The translations under genes were made by a program, and so were the position numbers. The notes under the pieces were generated by a model. The model did not search any database. It worked only from the letters and a program-made list of their open reading frames with translations, and was not told the origin of the DNA. A stretch of 64,000 nt of DNA from Rubellimicrobium mesophilum DSM 19309 (GTDB lineage Bacteria > Pseudomonadota > Alphaproteobacteria > Rhodobacterales > Rhodobacteraceae): contig NZ_KK088593.1 in assembly GCF_000600335.2 (NCBI RefSeq), forward strand, positions 1-64,000, in the 5' to 3' direction. Positions within the stretch are counted from its first letter, which is position 1; every line of letters starts with the position of its first letter. Shown here piece by piece: positions 40,158 through 50,171 of this stretch.

Positions 40158-41081
40158 TCAGGCGACCTTGAGGGAGGGGATGATCTGCTTCTTGCGCGAC
40201 ATGATCCCGGGCAGGACCACGGTGTCGCCGGTGACGGTCGCGCCGAAGGAGGCCTCGGCAACCTTCCGGGTCAGGTCGTTGGGGACGAGCAGCGTGGCCT
40301 CTTCCTTGAGGATGTCCACGACGAAGAGGAGCACCTGCTGGGCGCCGTCCTCGTGAGCGACCTGCGGCATGGCGGCGACCAGCTCGTCCTTGCGTGAGAG
40401 GACGGTCTGGGGCGAGGTGGTCTCCAGCACCGAGACGCGGAAGTCCACGCCGTCTACGGTGTATTCCTTGGAGTCCATCCGCAGGAGCTCAGCCGCCGAG
40501 AAGCGAGACACGTCAGACTTGGCCGCGAACATCTCGGCCGCATAGGACGGTATGTCGATGCCGAGGTCCTGCGCCAGCATCTCGGCCAGGCGCTTGTCCA
40601 CGGGGGTCGTCGTGGGCGAGCGGAATTCCAGGGTGTCGGAGAGGATCGCGGAGAGGGCGAGGCCCTTGATGCCGTCGGGGGCGTGGCCGCCATGGCCGCC
40701 CATGAGCTGCCACATCAGGGTCGCGGTGCAGGCCACCGGGCGGATCGTCACCTCGATGGGGGTCTTGGTCTCGATGCCGCCGGTCAGCTTGTGGTGGTCG
40801 ATGATCGACAGGACGTTGGCCTTGTTGATCGAGGCGGGAAGCTCGGCCGGGTTGTTGGTGTCGACGATGACCACGTCCTGCCCTTCGGCCACGTCGTCGA
40901 GGACGGGGGGAAGATCGAAGCCCCAGCGGCTCGCCACGAACTGCGCCTCGGTGTTCGGCGTGCCGAGCAGCCGCGCCTCGGCGGCACCGGGCTGGTGGTG
41001 CGACAGGAACCAGGCCCAGATGATCGGGGAGGCGGTGGAGTCGGTGTCGGGCGACTTGTGGCCGAAGACGAGGGTGGTCAT
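40158..41081 (-). CDS. ppaC: Manganese-dependent inorganic pyrophosphatase (class C, DHH family)
   Basis: 307 residues; hydrolyses pyrophosphate. DHH-family metal ligands are seen in FGHKSPDTDSTASPI, DVVIVDTNNPAELP and NVLSIIDHHKL, and the C-terminal DHHA2 domain ends with the substrate-binding SRKKQIIPSLK. AAGGG lies upstream of ATG 41081. Class C enzymes are less common in alphaproteobacteria than class A. An 11-bp hairpin lies in its leader at 41122-41151. Confidence 0.95.
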   Translation of the reverse strand: MTTLVFGHKSPDTDSTASPIIWAWFLSHHQPGAAEARLLGTPNTEAQFVASRWGFDLPPVLDDVAEGQDVVIVDTNNPAELPASINKANVLSIIDHHKLTGGIETKTPIEVTIRPVACTATLMWQLMGGHGGHAPDGIKGLALSAILSDTLEFRSPTTTPVDKRLAEMLAQDLGIDIPSYAAEMFAAKSDVSRFSAAELLRMDSKEYTVDGVDFRVSVLETTSPQTVLSRKDELVAAMPQVAHEDGAQQVLLFVVDILKEEATLLVPNDLTRKVAEASFGATVTGDTVVLPGIMSRKKQIIPSLKVA

Positions 41082-41592
41082 GACGCAGGGTCCCTTGGCG
41101 ATTTCGGCGGTGGAATAGCGAGGGGCGGCGCGCTTGTCCACGCGCCGCCCCCGGGGTGCTGTCACGGACCCCTCCCAAACGAGTGGTTGGAAATGCCTGT
41201 CGCCGAATGCGGACCGCGGAACTTGGCGGGACGAACGATCGGGGAGAGGCCCGTGACACGCCTCTGGACCCTAGGGCTCATGCCGGAGCCCAGAGGCGGA
41301 CCATGGCCGCGAACCGCGCGAAGCGGCCGGGCGATGATGACCGGGCGGGCTGCGGGTCCCGGACCGCCAGGGCTCCCCGAAGGGACCCCCCGGGCGAGGG
41401 CGGGTCGAAGCGCAGGCGCTCGGGCGCGGAGCGACGCAGGACGCGCCGTTCCTCGAATGGCAGGGGAGACGAGCCGATGCGATGATCGGCCGTGGAGAAC
41501 GGGAGCATGGTGACGGACCTAAAGATATGAGGAACCGGCCCTGGAAATGGGCTTGCGTGGGTCAGGCCGGGATCGCTGGAAAACGGCTGCGC
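41082..41592. other. 511-bp intergenic region with two hairpins
   Basis: Upstream of ppaC. It holds the leader hairpin at 41122-41151 and, at 41260-41299, a 9-bp inverted repeat CGCCTCTGG/CCAGAGGCG enclosing a competing GGGCTC/GAGCCC stem. No convincing reading frame; the ones present are GC-rich filler. Confidence 0.5.
41122..41151 (-). promoter_or_regulatory. Strong hairpin in the ppaC leader
   Basis: Perfect 11-bp stem GGGGCGGCGCG/CGCGCCGCCCC with an 8-nt loop, ending 40 nt before the ppaC ATG on the minus strand. No T-run follows, so a 5'-stabilising or attenuating leader structure is more likely than a terminator. Confidence 0.45.
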
Positions 41593-41820
41593 CTATCGCG
41601 CGGCCAGGGGCTGCGGGCGCCTTAGAAGGCGGCGGGGGTATAACCTCTGAGCATATGCAGCCTCCACCAATGGTGGCGCGATGTTCCACGCCACCTCGGC
41701 TGCATACCCGAAACGGAGCGCTCTCGCCAGCGTGAAAATGCGTGAGGAGCGGATTTTCTCCGACTGGCAGGCCGAGGGCCTCGGCTGGGCGAACCCCGAT
41801 CCGGGAGCGATGGTTTCCAT
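41593..41820 (-). CDS. Small hypothetical protein (75 residues)
   Basis: The frame METIAPGSGFAQPRPSACQS, RIFTLARALRFGYAAEVAWN, IAPPLVEAAYAQRLYPRRLL has natural-looking composition with Phe, Tyr, Trp, Ile and Asn, unlike the spurious frames around it. An AGAGG lies 7 nt upstream of ATG 41820. No domain is recognised; it is basic and may form an amphipathic helix. Stands alone and divergent from the BON-protein gene. Confidence 0.45.
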   Translation of the reverse strand: METIAPGSGFAQPRPSACQSEKIRSSRIFTLARALRFGYAAEVAWNIAPPLVEAAYAQRLYPRRLLRRPQPLAAR

Positions 41821-42065
41821 GATATGGCCTCTCTGGGGTTGGTGGCGCGGCTCGTCTTCGCAGGGCGGGCAAGGGATGCCGTGATGTTCCCGGTCCCGTG
41901 AGGCCGCGTGACTCGGGCCGTGAGCATCATCTGGCCGGTGCGGGAGGTGCGACCCTCCGCCCGGGAACAAGCCGGCAAGCGGTGGGTTGTGGACACGAGG
42001 ATCCGAACCGGCACCGGGCGACGGGCTGGAACAGGACCCCAAGGGAGACAACCCAGGAGGAGAAC

Positions 42066-43676
42066 ATGGCCCAGCAAGGGAACCATGACGACGACCGCTT
42101 CGGCGGGAGCCGGGGTCAACAGGACTATGGCCAAGGCGGGACCAGCTACGGAAGTGGCCAGGGCGGCTTTGGCAACCAGAGCAGCTTCGGCCAGGGTGGC
42201 TATGCCCAGCACGGTCAGTCGAACTACGGCCAGGGCGGCCATCAAGGCTATGGCCAGGGCGGCCAGCAGGGCTACGGCCAGGGCGGCCAGCAGGGCTACG
42301 GCGGCAGCCAGTCCTATGGCAGCCAGGGAAGCAGCGGCAGCTACGGCGGTCAGGGCGGGAGCTACGGTGGCTCGCATACCGGCAGCCAGGGCGGCATGAG
42401 CCAGAGCACCGGCGGGTACGGCAGCCAGGGTGGCTACGGCGGCGGCAGCGGCATGGGCTCGGGCTTCGCCGGCAGCCAGGGCTCGGGCGGCTACGGGCAT
42501 GCCGGCTATGGCCAGGGCGGCTATGGCGGCCAGCAGAGCTATGGCGACATGGGCTCGGGCAGCTACGGCGGCGCGCAGGGCGGCTACGGCAGCTCGGGCG
42601 TCGGCATGGGCGGCTACGGGCAGGGCCAATACGGCCAGGGCGGCTACGGCCATGGCCAGGGCAGCGGCCAGCAGAGCCAGTGGGGCTCCTCGGGTAGCCA
42701 GTACGGAGGCGGCTACGGCCAAGGGACCGGCGGCTTCGGCGGCGCGGGCCAGGGTTATGGCGGGTCGAGCTATGGTGGCTCCTCGGGCTACGGCTCCTCG
42801 GGCGGCTATGGCCATGGCGGTCATCAGCAGAGCCAGTGGGGCGGCTCGGGTGGCCAGTATGGCGGCCACCAGGGCGGCCAAGGCTATGGCAGCCAGCAGC
42901 ACCAGTATGGTTCGTCCGGCGGGCAATACGGCCAGTCCGGCCAAGGTCAGGGCGGCTATGGCTCGGGCAGCTACGGCATGGGCGGCGGCTACGGGTCCAC
43001 GGGCTACGGTTCCGGCCAGCAGAGCCAGTTCGGCGGCGGCTACGGTGGCCAGCAGGGCGGCTCGGGCGACTACGGCTCGGGCTACGGCCAAGGTGGCCAG
43101 GGCTCGGGAATGGGCGGCGGGATCGTCGGCGGCCTGATCGGCGCCGTCGGAAACGCGCTGGGCTTCGGCCAGCAGGGCCAGCAGCAGCGTGGCCGCGCCC
43201 CCAAGGGCTACACCCGCTCCGACACCCGGATCGAGGAGGACGTGAACGAGCGCCTGGCCTCGGCCGGCATCGACGCCTCCGAGATCAACGTCTCGGTCTC
43301 CTCGGGAGAGGTGACGCTCTCGGGCACCGTCAACTCCCGCTGGGAGAAGCGGCGGGCCGAGGACGTGGCGGATGACGTCTCGGGCGTGAAGCACGTCCAG
43401 AACAACCTGCGCGTCCAGGAGCAGTCCTCGTCCGGCTGGGGTGACTCGTCCTACGGATCGTCGAGCGGCTCCTCGGGCACGTCCTCGGGCAGCACGTCGG
43501 GCTCGTCGATGGGCAGCGGCTCGGGCAGCACCTCCGGCTCGTCGCTGAGCGGCGGGTCCAGCGGCTCGACCACGAGCACGGGCGGCAGCTCCTCGACGAT
43601 GTCGAGCGGCTCGTCCTCGGGCTCGACAGGCAGCGGCTCGGGCTCCAGCGGGTCGTCCTCGACTAGCAAGACCTGA
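42066..43676 (+). CDS. BON-domain protein with long Tyr/Gly/Gln/Ser prion-like region
   Basis: 536 residues. Residues about 1-380 are low complexity, built almost only from Gly, Ser, Gln and Tyr, with 38 Tyr, nearly all in (G/S/Q)-Y-G motifs (GYGQGGQQGYGQGGQQGYGG, SGSYGGQGGSYGG) and a few QSQWG and QSQFG units. A short hydrophobic segment (GGGIVGGLIGAVGNALGFG) precedes a BON domain at about 381-453 (YTRSDTRIEEDVNERLASAG, VSVSSGEVTLSGTVNSRWEK, VSGVKHVQNNLRV). An 83-residue Ser/Gly/Thr tail follows. ATG 42066 has AGGAGGAG just upstream. BON domains bind lipids or envelopes; the N-terminal region resembles FUS-type phase-separating domains. No signal peptide. A strong terminator follows. Confidence 0.88.
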   Translation: MAQQGNHDDDRFGGSRGQQDYGQGGTSYGSGQGGFGNQSSFGQGGYAQHGQSNYGQGGHQGYGQGGQQGYGQGGQQGYGGSQSYGSQGSSGSYGGQGGSYGGSHTGSQGGMSQSTGGYGSQGGYGGGSGMGSGFAGSQGSGGYGHAGYGQGGYGGQQSYGDMGSGSYGGAQGGYGSSGVGMGGYGQGQYGQGGYGHGQGSGQQSQWGSSGSQYGGGYGQGTGGFGGAGQGYGGSSYGGSSGYGSSGGYGHGGHQQSQWGGSGGQYGGHQGGQGYGSQQHQYGSSGGQYGQSGQGQGGYGSGSYGMGGGYGSTGYGSGQQSQFGGGYGGQQGGSGDYGSGYGQGGQGSGMGGGIVGGLIGAVGNALGFGQQGQQQRGRAPKGYTRSDTRIEEDVNERLASAGIDASEINVSVSSGEVTLSGTVNSRWEKRRAEDVADDVSGVKHVQNNLRVQEQSSSGWGDSSYGSSSGSSGTSSGSTSGSSMGSGSGSTSGSSLSGGSSGSTTSTGGSSSTMSSGSSSGSTGSGSGSSGSSSTSKT

Positions 43677-43701
43677 TCCCGGATCGAGGTCCGGACCCAC
43701 G

Positions 43702-43733
43702 GCCGGCCGCCTTCGGGCGGCCGGCTTCGTTTT
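43702..43733 (+). terminator. Intrinsic terminator after the BON-protein gene
   Basis: GCCGGCCGCC (43702-43711) pairs perfectly with GGCGGCCGGC (43716-43725) around a 4-nt loop, followed by TTCGTTTT. Confidence 0.88.
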
Positions 43734-43746
43734 GCTCACCGGGCCG

Positions 43747-43775
43747 TTGACAGAGGCGGGCCGTTTTCCTATCTC
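43747..43775 (+). promoter_or_regulatory. groESL promoter
   Basis: TTGACA (43747-43752), a 17-bp spacer and TATCTC (43770-43775), just upstream of the CIRCE operator. The -10 region reads CCTATCTCG, which also fits the alphaproteobacterial RpoH pattern (CYTATNT), so housekeeping and heat-shock sigma factors could both use it. Confidence 0.75.
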
Positions 43776-43781
43776 GCTGCC

Positions 43782-43810
43782 GCTGGCACTCATCAGTGAC
43801 GAGTGCCAGC
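43782..43810 (+). promoter_or_regulatory. CIRCE operator (HrcA binding site)
   Basis: GCTGGCACTC (43782-43791), nine bases, GAGTGCCAGC (43801-43810): a perfect inverted repeat matching CIRCE (GCACTC-N9-GAGTGC). It lies between the promoter and groES, so HrcA repression of groESL is expected. Confidence 0.95.
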
Positions 43811-43843
43811 AAAGCCAGAGATACGAACACTGGGAGCTCTACA

Positions 43844-44161
43844 ATGGCCTCGTTCAAGCCGCTCCACGACCGGGTGCTGGTGCGCCGCGTGCAAAGCGAA
43901 GAGAAGACCAAGGGGGGGCTCATCATCCCCGACACCGCCAAGGAAAAGCCCGCCGAGGGTGAAGTCGTCGCCACCGGCGAAGGCGCCCGCAAGGACTCGG
44001 GCGAGCTGATCGCCCCCTCCGTCAAGGCCGGCGACCGCATCCTGTTCGGCAAGTGGTCGGGCACCGAGGTCACCCTCGATGGCCAGGAATATCTGATCAT
44101 GAAGGAATCGGACATTCTCGGCATCATCGACCAGTCGGCTTCCCAAGCCGCTGCCGCCTGA
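43844..44161 (+). CDS. groES: Co-chaperonin GroES
   Basis: 105 residues. [20 protein letters not shown], the mobile loop with [32 protein letters not shown] and [13 protein letters not shown] are all present. It forms the heptameric lid of the GroEL chamber. ATG 43844 follows GGGAG. The CIRCE operator lies 33 bp upstream of the start codon; groEL follows 37 bp downstream. Confidence 0.97.
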   Translation: MASFKPLHDRVLVRRVQSEEKTKGGLIIPDTAKEKPAEGEVVATGEGARKDSGELIAPSVKAGDRILFGKWSGTEVTLDGQEYLIMKESDILGIIDQSASQAAAA

Positions 44162-44177
44162 TTTCCCCAACATCTGA

Positions 44178-45834
<1,657 letters not shown>

Positions 45835-45859
45835 TCGCCTAGCGGCACCACGGAACGGG

Positions 45860-45890
45860 AAGGGCGCCTCTCGGGGCGCCCTTTCTGTTT
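45860..45890 (+). terminator. Intrinsic terminator of groESL
   Basis: AAGGGCGCC (45860-45868) pairs perfectly with GGCGCCCTT (45875-45883) around a 6-nt loop, followed by TCTGTTT. Confidence 0.88.
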
Positions 45891-45936
45891 GGTTCGGGAC
45901 TTACCGATCGTGGTGCCGCGTCCCTTTCGCGGCAGC

Positions 45937-46425
45937 CTAAAGGCTCTTGTGGAGCCGAATCCTAACATGGACTCGATCGCCGATCCGCGCGGGCGGGAAG
46001 ACGCGGGGCGAGCCGAAGCCCTCGCTTTCCCAGAACGCCCGCCCGCGCGGGTTGGCCTCCAGCACGGCGAGGAGAAGGCGCGTGGCGCCGCGATTCCGTG
46101 CCGCCTGCTCGACGTGCCGCAGGAAGGCCCGCCCGCGCCCGCGTCCGCGAGCCTCCCGCGCGAACATCATCAGGCCGAGATAGGCATCCCTGGCGCTCGG
46201 GTAGCCGAAGGCGAGGTCGACGATTCCCATGAGCCGACCGTCTTCGAGCAGCCCCAGCTTCAGGGAGGCCGTCGAGTCGCCGCCGGGCGGCGCGTCGGTG
46301 AAATACTCCTCGACCACGGCATCGTCCGGCGTCCGCCCGGACTCCAGGTCCAGGAAATCGGCCGCCCGTCGGTAGAGGTCGAGCACCGCCTCGGCATCGC
46401 CGGCGGGATCGAGCGTCCGGATCAT
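45937..46425 (-). CDS. GNAT family N-acetyltransferase
   Basis: 162 residues. MIRTLDPAGDAEAVLDLYRR opens the fold. GLLEDGRLMGIVDLAFGYP is the central beta sheet. Motif A, LGLMMFAREARGRGRGRAFL with R-G-R-G-R-G as the acetyl-CoA pyrophosphate loop, follows. AFWESEGFGSP is the C-terminal signature. Acceptor substrate unknown. ATG 46425 overlaps the NUDIX gene stop by 4 nt, so the two are translationally coupled. Confidence 0.88.
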   Translation of the reverse strand: MIRTLDPAGDAEAVLDLYRRAADFLDLESGRTPDDAVVEEYFTDAPPGGDSTASLKLGLLEDGRLMGIVDLAFGYPSARDAYLGLMMFAREARGRGRGRAFLRHVEQAARNRGATRLLLAVLEANPRGRAFWESEGFGSPRVFPPARIGDRVHVRIRLHKSL

Positions 46426-46865
46426 CGCAAGATGGGCTCCAGGGGATCGTAGCGGATGGCCCCTGGGTCGCCCCAGGCAACGGAGGCGAGGCTGTCGGGC
46501 TTGATCCTCAAGGTCGCCATCTCGGCCCGCGTGACCCAGAGCCGGTGCGAGACGACGCCCTCCGGGTCCGTCCAGTCGCCCTCCGGATCGCCGGACAGGA
46601 TCGTGCAGCGGAAGTAGAGGTCCACCTGATGGAACGGACCAAAGGGGTCGTGGAACTCGTTGATCAAGCAGGGATCGCCGACCGCGACCATGAGGCCGGT
46701 CTCCTCTCGAACCTCCCGAGCCAGGGCCTCGGGCAGGGCCTGATGCACCTCGACCCCGCCGCCTGGCGCGCACCACAGGTGGGTGCGCCCCTTCCAGGCG
46801 TTCACGAGGAGGAGGCGGTCGTCGCGCAGGATGACCGCCCGGACGGCGAGGCGGGGCGAGGGCAT
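46422..46865 (-). CDS. NUDIX hydrolase
   Basis: 147 residues. The Nudix box runs GGGVEVHQALPEALAREVRE ETG (pattern G-x5-E-x7-REVREETG), flanked by AVILRDDRLLLVNAWKGR and VDLYFRCTILSGDPEGDWTD. Hydrolyses a nucleoside-diphosphate-linked compound that cannot be named from sequence. I chose ATG 46865; an ATG at 46919 would add 18 residues. Coupled to the GNAT gene. Confidence 0.88.
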   Translation of the reverse strand: MPSPRLAVRAVILRDDRLLLVNAWKGRTHLWCAPGGGVEVHQALPEALAREVREETGLMVAVGDPCLINEFHDPFGPFHQVDLYFRCTILSGDPEGDWTDPEGVVSHRLWVTRAEMATLRIKPDSLASVAWGDPGAIRYDPLEPILR

Positions 46866-47143
46866 GGCCGAACCCTGGCCGAGCCGGACCAGCGGCGCAA
46901 GCCCGGGGAACCTGCGCATCGCCGGATGCGCCAGGGGATGTCTGGCCGGGCGATCCGATTCGGCCCGCTCGTCCGAGAGCGACCGGGTTCAGAGACAGTC
47001 CAAGAAGCTTGCGCGCCAGTGTTTCCGCTCACGGTCCGTCTTCAGCATGTAAGACGGATTTCGTTGACCGTGGCGGAAACATGGCAACAGATGGCCCCAA
47101 GGGTGTCGATTGTGACCGGATCTTGACGTCAGGGGTGAGCGAT

Positions 47144-47437
47144 ATGTCCTGCTATCACTTCCACATGGAAGGCCACGCCAGCGCCTCGGAGCGGGTCGAG
47201 ATGAGACTCGATGACCCGGAGGAGGCCCGGGCCCATACCATCGTCGCCGTTGGCGACATGCTTCGCAGGGCCGGTGCGGGGTTCTGGAACGGGCCGGAGT
47301 GGCAGATCGACGTCACGGATGAAACGGGCCGCCTCGTTTGCACGCTCACGGTCCAGGGCCGGGCGGCAGATGCGTTCCACGAGGATTGGGCAGTCGCCGC
47401 GGCGCAGGTCCAGCCCGCTATGGCCAGCGTCGCCTAG
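47144..47437 (+). CDS. DUF6894 family protein
   Basis: 97 residues: MSCYHFHMEGHASASERVEM, ARAHTIVAVGDMLRRAG, EWQIDVTDETGRLVCTLTVQ. The opening Y-x-F-H and the W-x-I-D-V-T-D-E-T-G-x-x-(V/L) end are the DUF6894 pattern, common small proteins of alphaproteobacteria with unknown function. Stands alone; divergent from the NUDIX-GNAT pair with about 280 bp between. Confidence 0.75.
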   Translation: MSCYHFHMEGHASASERVEMRLDDPEEARAHTIVAVGDMLRRAGAGFWNGPEWQIDVTDETGRLVCTLTVQGRAADAFHEDWAVAAAQVQPAMASVA

Positions 47438-47508
47438 GCTCGCGACACGCCGAATTGGGAGGCGCCAGGCGGCGCCTTCGAAAAACACCACCTCGGAGGC
47501 TTTCCGGG

Positions 47509-48573
47509 TCAGCGGCGTAGCCGGTTCACGTGACCCATCTTGCGGCCTTCGCGGACCTCGGCCTTGCCGTAGAGATGCACCCGTGCTCCCTCCCGCATGA
47601 GGTCCGGCAGGCGGTCAACGTCGTGGCCGATCAGGTTCTCCATGACGACGTCCGCGAAGCGGGAGCCATCGCCAAGCGGCAACCCGGCCACGGCCCGGAT
47701 ATGCTGCTCGAACTGGTCTACAAGGCAGCCGGCCTCGGTCCAATGGCCCGAGTTGTGGACGCGGGGCGCGATCTCGTTGACGATGAGGCCCTGGCGCGTG
47801 ACGAAGAGCTCCACTCCCATCACGCCGACGTAGTCGAGCGCGTTGAGGATCTTGGCTGCGGCCAGGACAGCGTCGGACCGCAGCGCGTGCATGAGGCGGG
47901 CGGGAACGGTCGTGGTCCGCAGGATGCCGCCCTCGTGGACGTTCTCGCCGGGGTCATAGGCGGCGACCGAGCCGTCGAGGCCACGCGCGGCGATGACCGA
48001 GACCTCACGCTCGAAGTGGACGAACCCTTCGAGAATCGCAGGACGACCGCCCATGGCCGACAGAGCCGCTCCGGCGTCGCTGGGCGCCATGATGCGGGCC
48101 TGCCCCTTGCCGTCGTAGCCGAGCGTGCGAATCTTGAGGATCGACGGCGTCCCGATCAGCGCGAGGGCCTGGGCGAGGTCCGTCTCATCGTCCACGGCGG
48201 CGTAGGGGGCCGTCCTGAGGCCGACCTCGTGCAGGAACGTCTTCTCCGCCAGCCGGTCGCGCGAGGTGGCGAGGGCGCGGCGGTTAGGGCGGATCGGGAC
48301 GCGCGCCTCGATCAGGTCGAGCGCGGCAGGGGGAATGTTCTCGAACTCGTAGGTGACCACGTCCACGGAGCTGGCGAAGGCGTCGAGGGCCTGCGCGTCG
48401 GCGTAGCCCGCATGAGTGGCCGTCCGTGCGACCTCGGCCGCCGGGGCGGAAGGGTCGGGGTCGTAGATGTGGACGTGGAAGCCCAGCCGCGCCGCCGCCA
48501 TGGCCAGCATCCGACCTAGCTGGCCGCCGCCGAGAATGCCGATGGTCGCACCTGGACGCAGCGGTTCAGTCAT
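47509..48573 (-). CDS. purK: N5-carboxyaminoimidazole ribonucleotide synthase
   Basis: 354-residue ATP-grasp enzyme of purine synthesis, converting AIR, ATP and bicarbonate to N5-[24 protein letters not shown] opens the fold; [49 protein letters not shown] and [19 protein letters not shown] are family landmarks. ATG 48573 lies inside the end of purE (8-bp overlap), a coupled purE-purK pair as usual. Confidence 0.96.
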   Translation of the reverse strand: MTEPLRPGATIGILGGGQLGRMLAMAAARLGFHVHIYDPDPSAPAAEVARTATHAGYADAQALDAFASSVDVVTYEFENIPPAALDLIEARVPIRPNRRALATSRDRLAEKTFLHEVGLRTAPYAAVDDETDLAQALALIGTPSILKIRTLGYDGKGQARIMAPSDAGAALSAMGGRPAILEGFVHFEREVSVIAARGLDGSVAAYDPGENVHEGGILRTTTVPARLMHALRSDAVLAAAKILNALDYVGVMGVELFVTRQGLIVNEIAPRVHNSGHWTEAGCLVDQFEQHIRAVAGLPLGDGSRFADVVMENLIGHDVDRLPDLMREGARVHLYGKAEVREGRKMGHVNRLRR

Positions 48574-49044
48574 GCGGGACCTCCGGCACCGAGGCCGAGA
48601 GCGCCTCGCGCCAGGCGATGAGGCGGCTCGAGAGGGCTTCGTCGGAGAGCGCCAGGATAGCCGCGCCATCAGCGCGGCGTTCACGGCGCCGGCCTCGCCG
48701 ATCGCCATGGTCGCCACCGGGAAGCCGCGCGGCATCTGGACTATGGAGTAGAGCGAATCGACTCCGCCCAGCGCCTTGGTCTGCACGGGGACGCCGATGA
48801 CGGGCAGTGGGGTCTTGGAGGCCATCATGCCGGGCAGGTGCGCGGCGCCGCCCGCCCCCGCGATGATGACCTTGAGGCCGCGCTCCGCCGCCGCCTTGCC
48901 GTAGGACCAGAGCCGGTCCGGCGTCCGGTGGGCGGAGACGATGCGCGATTCGTAGGCGATGCCCAACTCGTCCAGCACACGCGCGGATTCGCGCATCGTG
49001 GACCAGTCGGACTGGCTGCCCATGATGATTCCGACAAGGGCCAT
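48566..49044 (-). CDS. purE: N5-carboxyaminoimidazole ribonucleotide mutase (one frameshift)
   Basis: About 160 residues; converts N5-CAIR to [64 protein letters not shown] and [20 protein letters not shown] are the PurE signature, including the catalytic Ser and His regions. After NAALMA the frame breaks near 48662; one extra base gives [20 protein letters not shown] and an end VPEVPHD at 48566, overlapping purK. Follows the YdcH gene directly. Confidence 0.94.
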
Positions 49045-49262
49045 CAGGCGATGATGTCCGGGAGAAGCCGGTCCTCGATCAGGCGGATGCGGTCCTTGAG
49101 GACGAGCTTTTCCTTCTTCTTGCGGCGGATCGTCAGCATGTCCCGCGATCCCTCCTCCTCGAGGGCGCGGATCGCGTCGTCGAGCTCGCGGTGCTCGGTC
49201 TTGAGAACCTCGAGCTCGACGCGCAGGACCTCGATCTCATCCATGGCGGTGGGGATGTTCAT
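49044..49262 (-). CDS. YdcH/DUF465 family small coiled-coil protein
   Basis: 72 residues ([20 protein letters not shown] to [20 protein letters not shown]), a charged helical hairpin typical of YdcH/DUF465 proteins. Function unknown; often placed next to purE in Rhodobacterales. It may start at the internal ATG six codons in. Its stop overlaps the purE ATG by one base, so it heads a ydcH-purE-purK operon. Confidence 0.85.
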   Translation of the reverse strand: MNIPTAMDEIEVLRVELEVLKTEHRELDDAIRALEEEGSRDMLTIRRKKKEKLVLKDRIRLIEDRLLPDIIA

Positions 49263-49417
49263 TCCGTCCTCGTCAGGTCGCCGAACCTTAGCCTCTCGAC
49301 GCCGCCGCGCCTAGCCCCGCAGGGGTTGCCTGTGCCTTCGCCGCCCCCCATATTCACTTCAAGCGGTCGCCATAAGGGGCCGCAAGACGGTCGCTTTCGC
49401 GCAAAGGACGTGTCGCA

Positions 49418-49840
49418 ATGACCAAACTCACCTTGGGGACGCATCCCTACCTGCTGGGCTTCGAGCAGCTCGAACGCCTGGTGGAACGGACGGCCAAGAC
49501 CGGCAACGACGGCTACCCCCCCTACAACATCGAGCAGACCTCGGACCGCTCCTATCGGATCACGCTGGCGGTGGCCGGCTTCCGGGAGGAGGACCTTTCG
49601 ATCACGGTCGAGGATCGGCAGCTCGTGATCCGGGGGCGGCAGTCGGATGACGGCCAGGACCGCGTCTTTCTTCACCGGGGGATCGCGGCGCGCCAATTCC
49701 AGCGGAGCTTTGTGCTGGCCGAAGGCGTTGATGTGGGTGAGGCGGTGATGGAGAACGGACTCCTTCATGTCGACCTGACCCGCCATGTCCCCGAGACGGT
49801 CGTGCAGACCGTCCGCATCAAGAGGAGTGGGGTCAAGTGA
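49418..49840 (+). CDS. Hsp20 family small heat-shock protein
   Basis: 140 residues of the IbpA-like class. PYNIEQTSDRSYRITLAVAG opens the alpha-crystallin domain; FREEDLSITVEDRQLVIRGR, YLHRGIAARQF-like segment FLHRGIAARQFQRSFVLAEG and MENGLLHVDLTRHVPE follow. An ATP-independent holdase that binds unfolding proteins. Coupled by a GTGA overlap to the DUF1150 gene, a conserved pairing in Rhodobacterales. I see no clear heat-shock promoter in the 155-bp upstream space. Confidence 0.93.
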   Translation: MTKLTLGTHPYLLGFEQLERLVERTAKTGNDGYPPYNIEQTSDRSYRITLAVAGFREEDLSITVEDRQLVIRGRQSDDGQDRVFLHRGIAARQFQRSFVLAEGVDVGEAVMENGLLHVDLTRHVPETVVQTVRIKRSGVK

Positions 49841-50082
49841 ACCGACCTTATGAAACGCACCGGCCCGGGCCGGACCTCGCGGCGCTCGGCGCCGAATTCG
49901 TGTACGTCAAGCCGGTCGCCGTGTCGTCGCTGCCCGAGAACCTGCGCGAGCAGGCCGGGGAGCTGGAGACGATCTTCGCCGTCCACGACGCCGAGGGGCA
50001 GCAGCTCGCCCTCGTGGCGGACCGCAACCTCGCCTTCGTGCTGGCCCGCCAGTACGACCGGGTGCCGGTCACGGTCCACTGA
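49837..50082 (+). CDS. DUF1150 family protein
   Basis: 81 residues (DLAALGAEFVYVKPVAVSSL, FAVHDAEGQQLALVADRNLA, FVLARQYDRVPVTVH), the DUF1150 pattern. Its constant link to Hsp20 genes in Rhodobacterales suggests a stress-related helper role, unproven. GTG 49837 overlaps the Hsp20 stop. Confidence 0.87.
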   Translation: MNRPYETHRPGPDLAALGAEFVYVKPVAVSSLPENLREQAGELETIFAVHDAEGQQLALVADRNLAFVLARQYDRVPVTVH

Positions 50083-50171
50083 GCCGCGGCGGCGAGGGGA
50101 TTGACCTCCCCTCCCGCCGTCACAGCTTCCTCCGGCAACGCCCTTTGGGCCCTCGTGACCGGAGCTGAGGC

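Noticed and set aside
42066..43200. Tandem DNA repeat or CRISPR-like array
   Set aside because: The repetition follows codons of a Gly/Gln/Ser/Tyr protein with irregular unit length; there are no constant repeats with unique spacers.
41622..43793. A 723-codon Ala-rich minus-strand frame over the BON gene
   Set aside because: Antisense of Gly/Ser codons gives Ala/Pro-rich text by itself; no start signal or domain.
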